Positions 1 to 7,895 of a stretch of 14,393 bases of DNA are shown one piece after another. Source of the DNA: an uncultured archaeon (GTDB taxonomy: Archaea > Nanobdellota > Nanobdellia > Woesearchaeales > CAIVOO01); contig CAIVOO010000017.1 in NCBI GenBank assembly GCA_903907555.1, positions 1 through 14,393 on the forward strand, written 5' to 3'. Within the stretch, counting starts at the first letter, position 1; each line of letters opens with the position of its first letter. Both the position numbers and the translations under genes were made by a program. Below the pieces are notes generated by a model that saw only the letters and a program-made list of their open reading frames with translations, was not told where the DNA came from and ran no database searches.

Positions 1-1107
1 CTGCAGAGGGTTGCGATAGCAGCCACAGTCTTGAAGGATGCAAACGTCTATTTCTTTGACGAGCCGACATCCTATCTTGACATAAAGCAAAGAATCAAGG
101 TTTCGCAGTTCATCAAGTCGCTGGCTAACCAAGACACTGCTGTGATGGTTGTAGAGCACGACTTGATAATCATGGATTATCTTACTGACTTAGTGCACAT
201 AATTTATGGAAAAGAAGGAGGCTATGGAATTGTAAGCCTTCCAAGAACCACAAGAGTTGGAATAAATGTTTATCTCGACGGCTACATCAAGGAAGAGAAT
301 GTCAGGTTCAGGGACTACCCTATACGCTTCCTTGCGAAAGAGCCTGTCAAGATTGAAAAAAGCTATGAGCTGACTTCCTGGACAGAGCTGAAGAAGAAAT
401 TAGGAAAATTTTCTTTGGACGCAAAGCCAGGCTCGATAATGAAAACAGAGGTTGTTGGAATTTTGGGAGAGAATGGAATAGGAAAGACGACTTTTGTGAA
501 AATACTGGCAGGAGTGCATTCTCCAGACTCTGGCGAGATTGGAATGAAAGTCCGCGTTTCATACAAGCCTCAATACATCAACACAGATTCTGACGAGCTT
601 GTGATGACTGTGCTTCGCGATGCTATAGCGCATTATGATGTTTTATTGATAAGACCTCTTGACTTGCAGCCATTGTTCACGAAAAAGCTTAACGAGCTTA
701 GCGGCGGAGAATTGCAGAGAGTTTCTGTCGCTGCTGCGCTGTCGAAAGAAGCAGACTTGTTTTTGTTGGACGAGCCGTCAGCTTATTTGGATGTTGAGCA
801 GAGATTGATAGTTTCAAAAGTCATTAGAGAAATAATGGAGCACAAGAACACAGCCTGCCTGGTTGTTGACCATGATTTACTATTTTTAGATTATCTTTCT
901 GACAGGCTGATGGTATTCTCTGGAGCGCCTGCTATTTCAGGAATTGAAAAAGGGCCCTACACAATGAAAGAAGGAATGAACTTATTCCTGACAGACATCG
1001 ACATAACAATGAGGCGAGACATAGAAAGCAAGAGACCAAGGATTAACAAGCCAGGCTCGCAGAAGGATACTGAACAGAAAGACAGTAATACAAGGTATTA
1101 TACTTAA
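1..1107 (+). CDS. abce1: ABCE1/Rli1 ribosome-recycling ATPase, C-terminal part (5' end outside window)
   Basis: ABCE1 splits terminated or stalled ribosomes into subunits in archaea and eukaryotes, using two ABC ATPase domains and an N-terminal Fe-S domain. The frame is open to base 1, so the visible 368 residues are the C-terminal part of a protein normally near 590 aa; the Fe-S domain and the start of the first ATPase domain lie off-window. Counting from the first codon, one sees the first-domain Walker B (FFDEPTSYLD, about 18-27) and switch His (VVEHD, about 53). A hinge follows, then the second-domain Walker A (GENGIGKT, about 156-163), signature LSGGELQRV (about 233-241), Walker B (LLDEPSAYLD) and switch VVDHD (about 291). 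The C-terminal hinge piece RRDIESKRPRINKPGS is typical of the family. An in-frame TTG at 31 is not a real start because the homology runs through it. The stop overlaps the convergent neighbour's stop by 4 bp. Confidence 0.96.
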   Translation: MQRVAIAATVLKDANVYFFDEPTSYLDIKQRIKVSQFIKSLANQDTAVMVVEHDLIIMDYLTDLVHIIYGKEGGYGIVSLPRTTRVGINVYLDGYIKEENVRFRDYPIRFLAKEPVKIEKSYELTSWTELKKKLGKFSLDAKPGSIMKTEVVGILGENGIGKTTFVKILAGVHSPDSGEIGMKVRVSYKPQYINTDSDELVMTVLRDAIAHYDVLLIRPLDLQPLFTKKLNELSGGELQRVSVAAALSKEADLFLLDEPSAYLDVEQRLIVSKVIREIMEHKNTACLVVDHDLLFLDYLSDRLMVFSGAPAISGIEKGPYTMKEGMNLFLTDIDITMRRDIESKRPRINKPGSQKDTEQKDSNTRYYT

Positions 1108-1841
1108 ATTCTCTTTAGCGTCTCAAACAAATAAGAGCGGTACCAGCTGATGTACACCAAAAGTATTGCGCCTATAATCCAATAAGTGAATATTCCTAGA
1201 TACACATGAGTGTAAATCATGTAAATTATCAGGAATAACAGCGAGCTAATCAAAAAATGCGGCAGGAGCCTATGGAACTTTGTAAAGAATGTCTTTATTG
1301 CTAAAACTCCTGAATAAAAAACTTTCTGGCTCTTTGCAAAGAAGGCATAAGCCATCGCGCTGATTACTGAAAATAGCAGGATGAAGAATATGAAGAAGAA
1401 TCTCGGATACACTGTAGTCAATCCTGCAAGTGCCATGATTATTGTTATCGCAAGCCAGATGAAAACCAGCCCGTAAAGCTTGAAGAAGTTTTTTACAGAA
1501 AGCTTAATCTTTTGAAAGTCAGAGTATTCCAGCCATACGGAAAATGAATAAGCAGCAACAACAATCAGTATTGAAATTGTCCCGCTGATTATTATGTAGA
1601 AAAACAGTGATTTAAGCGATGTAAGGAATATCTGCATTTCCGGAGGCGACATCTTGGAAACATCAAGAGCCCCTGGAAGCTTTAGATGATAAGGCACATA
1701 ATCCCAGCCAATCCATGAGACAAGCTTCCAAAGCCCGAATACAAAAGATATGAGTATTACGTCGATAAGCAGATGCTTAAGTATCCTTAGCTTGAAGCTT
1801 GATTTGAAAGAATTAAATGAATTAGTAAGAAATTTTTTCAT
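1104..1841 (-). CDS. Six-TM membrane protein, unknown function, last gene of the surface-protein operon
   Basis: I do not recognise a family. The 245-aa product has six hydrophobic segments, at about 21-43, 78-103, 121-142, 147-168, 192-212 and 214-234. Basic residues in the N-terminus (MKKFL, FKLRILKH), in the loops at 104-120 and 169-191 and in the C-terminus (LKRI) suggest both ends are cytoplasmic. No catalytic motif is visible. The ATG lies 5 nt after the stop of the upstream secreted Cys-rich gene, which ends in tandem TAA TAA. I see no clear Shine-Dalgarno, so translation probably depends on coupling to that gene. As the only purely polytopic member of the four-gene cluster it could be the membrane platform or partner of the secreted proteins; this is inferred from position alone. 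The gene ends convergent with ABCE1, with a 4-bp overlap. Confidence 0.8.
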   Translation of the reverse strand: MKKFLTNSFNSFKSSFKLRILKHLLIDVILISFVFGLWKLVSWIGWDYVPYHLKLPGALDVSKMSPPEMQIFLTSLKSLFFYIIISGTISILIVVAAYSFSVWLEYSDFQKIKLSVKNFFKLYGLVFIWLAITIIMALAGLTTVYPRFFFIFFILLFSVISAMAYAFFAKSQKVFYSGVLAIKTFFTKFHRLLPHFLISSLLFLIIYMIYTHVYLGIFTYWIIGAILLVYISWYRSYLFETLKRI

Positions 1842-1846
1842 CTTTA

Positions 1847-4444
1847 TTATGGCAGTGTCGCTATCTTAGGCTCTCCAGTCTGCCCTGGCGTGTTTGTTTT
1901 TTGTTTTGCCTTCTCAGCCTCTGTTGCTCCTAGAGTTGCTTCAGTTGTGCATGGTCCAGAATCCCAAGGAGATGACGGGCAGCCCCACTGGCTTGAATCA
2001 AGCGTGCTCACTTCAGAATCTATCTGAGATATCTCCTTGCAGTACATGTCCCCGTCAACCATGTCGAAGTATTCTGACATTGCGTCGCCATTAAAGCAGT
2101 TGCTCACTCCTTCAACAAATTCTACGCAAAGGTATTTGTAATCAGGGCTTCTCGACTGGAATGACATAGTCTTCCTTCCGAAAGGCAGGTTCTGCTCTCC
2201 AGGCACCACGCCGTAATACCAAGCCTCTGTCGGGCGGATTGAGTTGGCCACCAAAGGATAAGGCTTTCCGCCTTCTTTCTTTGCATAATAAGCCACTGAA
2301 AGGTTTGTGCCAGGATTACAGGATGTCAGGCTTGGCTTAAGCACTATTGTAAACTTGTAAATGTAAGAATTCAATATCTGTTTTGAATCATTAATCTCGC
2401 TAAGGGAATAATTGTAAACCTGAATCTTCTGCCCGAGGAACTCGAAAGCCCCATCTCCTGTCGGAGACATAAGCAAATCCCCAGTAGCCTGGCTGCTTAC
2501 AGGCAGGGTGCACATTGCTTGGGCAATTCCTTCAGCCCCGTACATCCAAGACATCAGAGGATGATTCCTCACCACATTCTCCCTCCATTCGGCAGCAATC
2601 TCCCCAGATGTTCCGCCAAAAAATGAATTTATGGCAGGATATCCGCTTGTTGCTGAAACAAGCATTGAAAGCGTTGAGCCGAACCAGACCATGCCTTGAG
2701 CGAACTGGTTTTTCTGCATCACTGCGTAAGACCACTCCTTTGCAGCTTCGGACATTGTCTGAAGCCCTTGATCTGTGTAAGTTCCAGCTTCGCAGCCATT
2801 GCCATTGCTACAGCCGCCGCTTCCAACACCGCATACTACAACAGTAGAGCCCATCTGCCTCAAGCTGCCGTTGCATGTGACATCCGCGCCGCCAGTAGCT
2901 GGATCTGCTTTGAAAATATAATGAGCATCAACATTACTGCATCCGTCTTTCTTATTGCAATTCGGATTGCCATCTGATTTCATATAATTATATGTAGCTT
3001 TAAGCCTGCAAGAAGGGTCTATACATCCTCCCATCACATCATAAGATTTGTCATCCTTAACACATAACTCACCATTGCCAGCGCTGAATCCAGCATTGTC
3101 ACCGCCGCATTTGAATTTATCAGCTTGCGGATTACCATTATATTCACTTTTTAATTTCTTACAGTCATCTGAACTAATACCTTGACCAGCACAATTATAA
3201 AATACATTAGAAGCAGAATCAGAACCTTTCTCGCTCTTCTTGGCAGACTTAGCAGCAAACCCTACAACATCACCTTTTGTTTCAGTAATAGAGTCCTCCT
3301 TTTTTTCGACGCTGTAAACATTATCATCCTTATCTACGCACATCTTCCCAGCGCCGTCATTGAAGCATCGCACTTGTAATGAACCTGCGGCGGTTTGCTT
3401 CGGTTTGCCTTTCTCATATTCCATCTTCTTCAATTCGCCTTTGTCATTAAAGTATTCTGTGCACTTGCTGCCACCGCAATTTTCAGGAGGTGGAGCAGTA
3501 GTGCCTCCGGAAGTGGCTTTGGCTGTTAAAGGCACTAAAGGTATTGCCGCTCCTGTATCACCACTCTTCAAAGCTGTTGCTAAACTTGCACCTGAAATCA
3601 CAGTATTATCAGCTTGATTCTTAGCATAAGATTGGATTGAGCCATCACTGAGTCCTGCAATAATATCACTTTTATATGGCTCTAAAGCAGCATTACATTT
3701 AGAATCTGCTACACATTTGGGCCAGCCAGCATAAGTATCACCGCCGAATTGATTATCCGCGCCGGAAGCACCCACAGATATGCCATTATCCTGCATTATA
3801 AGCTGAATAACAGCAGTTTTGCTTTCTGTACATCCATCCCCGAAACAAGAGTATCCGCCACTAGTTTTAGGGAACATTACAATATCATATTGTTGTGACA
3901 AAGGAGGATTTTTTTCTGTAGCTATGCCTTGAGATGCTAAAAAAGCAGTTTGAGATCCTGAAACATCACCTTCTTGAATATAAGCAGTAGCAATATCATT
4001 CATTAGCACTTTATTAGCTGGATTGTTTTTTACGCAATCAGGAACTTGCTTGCACACATCAACATACTTAACAAAATTTGCATCATAACTGTTTGAAAAT
4101 TGAACTCCTGCAGCGCCTTCAATTAATTTTCCTTCAACAGTTGCTTCAGAAAATGCAGCCTGTGCTTCATAAGCAGCAATATCTGCATCTATATTCTGAG
4201 GGCATTTGCCGCTGCATCTGAAAGTTCCATCAAGCATTTGTGACAAAGCAAACTTTTCATATGTTAATGTTTTCACCGTATTCCCAAATTGATCTTTTGT
4301 TTCAGTTAATATGCCAGTAGTGCATGAAAAACCTTTAAGACTATCATTTTTAGCACAGGATGAAGATGGACTGGTTGTCACCGCTGCCTGAACCATCACC
4401 TGCATCGCAAGCAGCAATATTATGATGATGATTATCTTCTTCAT
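1847..4444 (-). CDS. Large secreted Cys-rich protein, unknown function
   Basis: The family is not recognised. I place the start at the ATG at 4444. It opens a strong signal peptide (MKKIIIIIILLLAMQVMVQA, residues 1-20), lies 1 nt after the upstream gene's stop, and has AGGTG 6 nt before it. The longer frame from 4486 would put charged residues before the signal and overlap the upstream gene. The resulting 865-aa protein holds 33 cysteines by my count. Many form C-x(3-5)-C pairs (CSGKC, CKQVPDC, CFGDGC, CVADSKC, CGGSKC, CIDPSC, CNKKDGC, CSNGNGC), which suggests a disulfide-stabilised external protein. The middle is polar and repeat-like. The last third has a weakly hydrophobic stretch (QGMVWFGSTLSMLVSATSGY), then a beta-rich region with YNYSLSEIND and a low-complexity tail (TNTPGQTGEPKIATLP). 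The N-terminal half favours A/T-ending codons more than the C-terminal half. Neighbours and spacing place it in one operon with the flanking surface genes. Confidence 0.85.
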   Translation of the reverse strand: MKKIIIIIILLLAMQVMVQAAVTTSPSSSCAKNDSLKGFSCTTGILTETKDQFGNTVKTLTYEKFALSQMLDGTFRCSGKCPQNIDADIAAYEAQAAFSEATVEGKLIEGAAGVQFSNSYDANFVKYVDVCKQVPDCVKNNPANKVLMNDIATAYIQEGDVSGSQTAFLASQGIATEKNPPLSQQYDIVMFPKTSGGYSCFGDGCTESKTAVIQLIMQDNGISVGASGADNQFGGDTYAGWPKCVADSKCNAALEPYKSDIIAGLSDGSIQSYAKNQADNTVISGASLATALKSGDTGAAIPLVPLTAKATSGGTTAPPPENCGGSKCTEYFNDKGELKKMEYEKGKPKQTAAGSLQVRCFNDGAGKMCVDKDDNVYSVEKKEDSITETKGDVVGFAAKSAKKSEKGSDSASNVFYNCAGQGISSDDCKKLKSEYNGNPQADKFKCGGDNAGFSAGNGELCVKDDKSYDVMGGCIDPSCRLKATYNYMKSDGNPNCNKKDGCSNVDAHYIFKADPATGGADVTCNGSLRQMGSTVVVCGVGSGGCSNGNGCEAGTYTDQGLQTMSEAAKEWSYAVMQKNQFAQGMVWFGSTLSMLVSATSGYPAINSFFGGTSGEIAAEWRENVVRNHPLMSWMYGAEGIAQAMCTLPVSSQATGDLLMSPTGDGAFEFLGQKIQVYNYSLSEINDSKQILNSYIYKFTIVLKPSLTSCNPGTNLSVAYYAKKEGGKPYPLVANSIRPTEAWYYGVVPGEQNLPFGRKTMSFQSRSPDYKYLCVEFVEGVSNCFNGDAMSEYFDMVDGDMYCKEISQIDSEVSTLDSSQWGCPSSPWDSGPCTTEATLGATEAEKAKQKTNTPGQTGEPKIATLP

Positions 4445-4445
4445 C

Positions 4446-7400
4446 TTAGACACCTGTTGTAACAACAGGCTTCGCTGTCGTCTCATTTCCGCCTGTCTTG
4501 CCTGTTTCGTTTAACGGCTCAAGTGCTTGAGGGCACCTGTTTGGTATTGAGTCAGGATCGAACTGCTTCCATATTCCTGGGCAGCTGCCGCTGGCAAAGC
4601 CTTCCATTGATATTCCCAGTGTGCATAACGCCTGGAACCACATCTGGGCTCCTTCGATGAACATGCAGGTTCTGCATAATGCGTAACCTGGAAGTTTTAT
4701 GCCGAAATCGCAGACTACAGTGCATACAGCTTTCATTCCTAACAATATAAGCCCCAAACCACCTTTTGCAAAGTTTGCCAGGCCATCAATCAATTGCCCA
4801 AGCTTTGAAAGTATCGCAGAGAATGGGAACAAATTCCACAGCTGTCCGAAGAAGAATGCGCACTGCTGGTATCCGAACTGGCTGGTGCACTGCTTTATTG
4901 TAGTTGTGTCTTTGGTATCCTTGAGGCATATTATGTATTCGCAATAGATTGACCTTAATTTCTGAAGGTTTGTTATAATAGCTGGAAGGCAAAGCTTTGC
5001 CATCGCAGCAACTATGTTATTGTTCGGGTCTGCAAATGCTTGTATTCCATATCCACTGCCTAAAGCATCCTGCACTTTCTCATATCCGTAAAGGTTTGGA
5101 TGGTCGACTGAGAACTTTTTTTGGCTATCAATAGCTTCTTTTCCAAGAGTTCCTATGCCGTTGTCCACGCCGTTAAATAACATGCCGAACAAGCCGTTGC
5201 TGCAGCTGATGTATCCGCATATTTTGTAGTACCATTGTGTGAATGCTGATGAAGTTCCTTTATTCGTGGCATCAGCCAGTGCCTGGCTCATTGTTTGCGG
5301 TCCGCAAGCAGCCTCTCCAGCAGGAACCGTGCAGGGCGCTGCAACTGCAGCAGCCATAATCATGTATCCATTATATACTGTGTAAAATATTCCGATAGTG
5401 CTGCATATCAATGTCAGGTAATGCACTATCATGTTAAGTGTGTCAAGCGCCTCCATGCTCACAAATGTGTTTTTCTGAAGCTTCTTTATCATCTCAGGCA
5501 CTTGGGCAGGATATTCGCCCAATGGATTGTTCTTGAAAGCTATTGATACGTTAACCCAGTCCTCTTCAGGCTGGAGCATTTTTCTTCCGTCAGCAGCTTC
5601 TGTAACAAATAAACATCTAAATGTAATGTTATCAACTTCTGGAGCGCCTCCAGAGCTTATGACAAATGTCATGAAAGCATTATTTTCCTGCTGGGCTTTC
5701 TCTCCTGATGCGCCTTCAACAATCAGGTAGCTTCTTCTTACGAATTCTGAGAAATATGTTGTTCCTGTTTCATTCTCGCCGTCTTCGCAGCGCGGGTTTG
5801 TGAATTTTAATGGGACTGCCGAGCCTTTTGGAGTCAGCTTCACAGGGAACGCAACAGGAAATCCGTCAGTAAGGTCTGCAAGTATCTGCTTGTCAACCCA
5901 AGCAGGAGACTGCTGGCCGAAAGACACATCGAAATTATTTGCTGAAATGTTTTTTGCTGCCTGGCGCACTGTAATCTCGTCTTCAGGAGTGAAATGCCAT
6001 CTTCCGTCAAGAGCATCAATCCATGTTATCGAGAATTTCGATACTTTTTGCACTTTGTTGTTTCCAGCAACATCCGACAGGTTGAATGGTACTGATAGTT
6101 TAGGATTTTTTTTATCGTAAATCAATGGAGTAGGTATTTCCCACGTGCATGCCCACAGTGTTTGCAAATCAGTAGGCGAACTTCCAAGAGTTTCATTTAA
6201 TATGCATCCGCTAACCTGCAATGTCTGGTTTGCGCCGATTAATCCTTCAAGATTTGCATACAACAAAGGAGTTTGAACATCATCAGCAACAACAGCCACG
6301 TTGTCATAGACATAAGCTGTTATTTTCAGCTGGTCGCCTTCAGTGACATAATTATGCCCGCCGTCGCCAGCCTGCATTACGACTCTGCTTATGTTCGGCT
6401 GGATTAAATCTGCATAAATAGTCCATCCAGTGCTCTGGAATGTGTTTCCTGCGATATCCTTTCCAGAAATATCTATTGAAAGCATAGGCCCGCCAGCATA
6501 GCTCAAATTCTTCCACGTGCATTGCGTGCTGCTGCATTCGCCTTTAACCTCTCCTGAAACTGTTTCATTGGTTTTAGGATCAATTCCTGTAACACCAGGC
6601 ATCTTCGCAGTTGCCTCAGCAACTCCTGAGCCTGCCTCTTCGAATGCCACAGTTAAAGTATTATCTTTTGGGCCGAAGTATGAATTAGTGAGATAAATCT
6701 TATTAGACGCAACAGAAGTAACTTTCGGGGCTGTATTGTCCAAAGTAAGTGTTAATGTTGCTGATGATGTCGTAACAGCGCCTGCTGCATCAGAAACATT
6801 GACATAAATGATTTTAGCGTCAGCTGCTTTTGATAAAAATGATGCTGTGCAATTGTAATTAGTCCTGTTGTCTCCTGTGATGAAAATTCTCTGGCAGTTC
6901 ATCTTTGCAGGAGGAATATTAATTGATGATGCATCAAGAATCGCCTGGCTGAATGGCGCAATGCCCTGCGTCACAATCAAAGAGGCAGTTATTGTCATCC
7001 CAGAATCTGTAACAAAGCTGGGAGTTTTTTCGTTTGTATCAGTCAATGTCAGCGCTGAAATAGAAGGCCCTGTCCTGCTGATTGTTATCGGATAGCAGCT
7101 TGAATCAAGAGTGTCCTCGTTTCCGACAGAATCGACAGCTGATATGCATAATGATGTATTGCCTTCAGCAATCGCTGCCAAAGGAACAGAAGCTGTACTT
7201 TTGTAGCTGCAGGTTCCTGATTTATTAACATCAACAGACAATAGCTCTGCCCTGCTTGTCTTGTCATAGAACTTTATAGATTTTATACCAGAGCAGTATC
7301 CGCTCCTGTCGCCTTGAACAGAAAGCTCTGTGATTTCATAGCCTACATTCAGGCTGCTTGCGCTTGTAAGCGAAGGCAGTGTGGTTGTGATTGTTGCTGT

Positions 7401-7859
7401 TGGAAATCTTGCGTCAACAACAGCATTTGCAATTTGAAGCTTGCAGAATTCTGCGCTTGAGCAGGCAGGGTCGTTCAATGTGACAGCATACTGCCCCCTT
7501 GCCCCCATCCCTGCACCGAAATATCCTGGCGGATAATCAGCAGAATCCTTCATGGTGCATGTGTAAGTATTAACACCAGAAGAATTTGTGCATGTTGAGA
7601 AAGGATGATATTGTGAACCGTCATAAAGCCTTACTTTTGTGGCAAGAGAGGATGCATTGACTTCTTCAAAATAAACAGTGGCGCTGACATCCCAGAAATC
7701 CTGCGTGGCTTTCCTAACAAAAGGGATGCTGTCCTTGCCAGCCATCTTGTTTAACGAGATTATTTGTGGAGGGTTTACAGCGAATACTTGCGCAATGTAA
7801 AACGGCATGGTTACTATTAAGAAAGCCATGAAAATTGCCGCAAATCTCAAACACCTCAT
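4446..7859 (-). CDS. Giant secreted protein: Ig-like ectodomain plus Cys-rich hydrophobic C-terminal module
   Basis: This is a surface protein of unknown function, about 1137 aa. Three ATGs compete (7874, 7865, 7859). I choose 7859 because the TATA box at 7882-7893 would place transcription start near 7863; the first ATG would not be on the mRNA. The signal peptide is MRCLRFAAIFMAFLIVTMPF followed by YIAQVFA. Residues about 30-615 form repeated beta-rich units of bacterial-Ig/PKD type, with recurring phrases such as SAVDSVGNEDT, VNVSDAAGAVTTS, DISGKDIAGNTF and FNLSDVAGNN. I count 19 N-x-S/T sequons, 17 of them before residue 800, so heavy N-glycosylation is likely. The C-terminal third changes character: a hydrophobic segment at about 808-840, further ones at about 1000-1020, 1030-1050 and 1068-1085, and 17 cysteines (for example CEYIICLKD, CRTC). 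Part of it may be membrane-embedded. The stop lies 1 nt before the next gene's ATG. Confidence 0.85.
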   Translation of the reverse strand: MRCLRFAAIFMAFLIVTMPFYIAQVFAVNPPQIISLNKMAGKDSIPFVRKATQDFWDVSATVYFEEVNASSLATKVRLYDGSQYHPFSTCTNSSGVNTYTCTMKDSADYPPGYFGAGMGARGQYAVTLNDPACSSAEFCKLQIANAVVDARFPTATITTTLPSLTSASSLNVGYEITELSVQGDRSGYCSGIKSIKFYDKTSRAELLSVDVNKSGTCSYKSTASVPLAAIAEGNTSLCISAVDSVGNEDTLDSSCYPITISRTGPSISALTLTDTNEKTPSFVTDSGMTITASLIVTQGIAPFSQAILDASSINIPPAKMNCQRIFITGDNRTNYNCTASFLSKAADAKIIYVNVSDAAGAVTTSSATLTLTLDNTAPKVTSVASNKIYLTNSYFGPKDNTLTVAFEEAGSGVAEATAKMPGVTGIDPKTNETVSGEVKGECSSTQCTWKNLSYAGGPMLSIDISGKDIAGNTFQSTGWTIYADLIQPNISRVVMQAGDGGHNYVTEGDQLKITAYVYDNVAVVADDVQTPLLYANLEGLIGANQTLQVSGCILNETLGSSPTDLQTLWACTWEIPTPLIYDKKNPKLSVPFNLSDVAGNNKVQKVSKFSITWIDALDGRWHFTPEDEITVRQAAKNISANNFDVSFGQQSPAWVDKQILADLTDGFPVAFPVKLTPKGSAVPLKFTNPRCEDGENETGTTYFSEFVRRSYLIVEGASGEKAQQENNAFMTFVISSGGAPEVDNITFRCLFVTEAADGRKMLQPEEDWVNVSIAFKNNPLGEYPAQVPEMIKKLQKNTFVSMEALDTLNMIVHYLTLICSTIGIFYTVYNGYMIMAAAVAAPCTVPAGEAACGPQTMSQALADATNKGTSSAFTQWYYKICGYISCSNGLFGMLFNGVDNGIGTLGKEAIDSQKKFSVDHPNLYGYEKVQDALGSGYGIQAFADPNNNIVAAMAKLCLPAIITNLQKLRSIYCEYIICLKDTKDTTTIKQCTSQFGYQQCAFFFGQLWNLFPFSAILSKLGQLIDGLANFAKGGLGLILLGMKAVCTVVCDFGIKLPGYALCRTCMFIEGAQMWFQALCTLGISMEGFASGSCPGIWKQFDPDSIPNRCPQALEPLNETGKTGGNETTAKPVVTTGV
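4451..4469 (-). promoter_or_regulatory. Shine-Dalgarno with overlapping hairpin for the Cys-rich gene
   Basis: On the minus strand the sequence CCTGTTG-TTA-CAACAGG forms a perfect 7-bp hairpin with a 3-nt loop (4453-4469). Its 3' arm supplies the AGG of AGGTG (4451-4455), which lies 6 nt before the ATG at 4444 and matches the archaeal 16S anti-Shine-Dalgarno CACCT. A ribosome finishing the upstream gene (stop at 4448-4446) would open the hairpin, so it could couple translation of the two genes. The repeat also encodes the upstream protein's C-terminal VVTTGV, so chance is possible. The Shine-Dalgarno is the surer part. Confidence 0.5.
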
Positions 7860-7881
7860 CTTCATATTTACCATTCCTCAG

Positions 7882-7893
7882 TTTATATATAAA
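7882..7893 (-). promoter_or_regulatory. TATA box of internal promoter before the Ig-like gene
   Basis: TTTATATATAAA is preceded on the minus strand by ATAAC, a BRE-like stretch that contains the TAA stop (7898-7896) of the upstream gene. The identical 12-mer serves the first gene of the cluster. The spacing predicts a start near 7863, giving a leaderless or near-leaderless mRNA for the ATG at 7859. Confidence 0.65.
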
Positions 7894-7895
7894 TG

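Noticed and set aside
31..33. TTG as start of the ABCE1 gene
   Set aside because: Family sequence (LQRVAIAATV) runs in frame from base 1 through this codon, so the gene simply enters from the left edge.
2515..2977. Overlapping plus-strand open frames opposite the Cys-rich gene
   Set aside because: They have no domain, promoter or Shine-Dalgarno, and the opposite strand encodes a signal-peptide protein in one long frame.
4445..4486. Upstream ATG for the Cys-rich gene
   Set aside because: It would add a charged 14-residue leader before a clean signal peptide and overlap the upstream coding region; the ATG at 4444 has a Shine-Dalgarno.
7857..7874. ATG at 7874 or 7865 as start of the Ig-like gene
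   Set aside because: Both lie at or upstream of the transcription start predicted from the TATA box; 7865 remains possible if the start site shifts by 2 nt.
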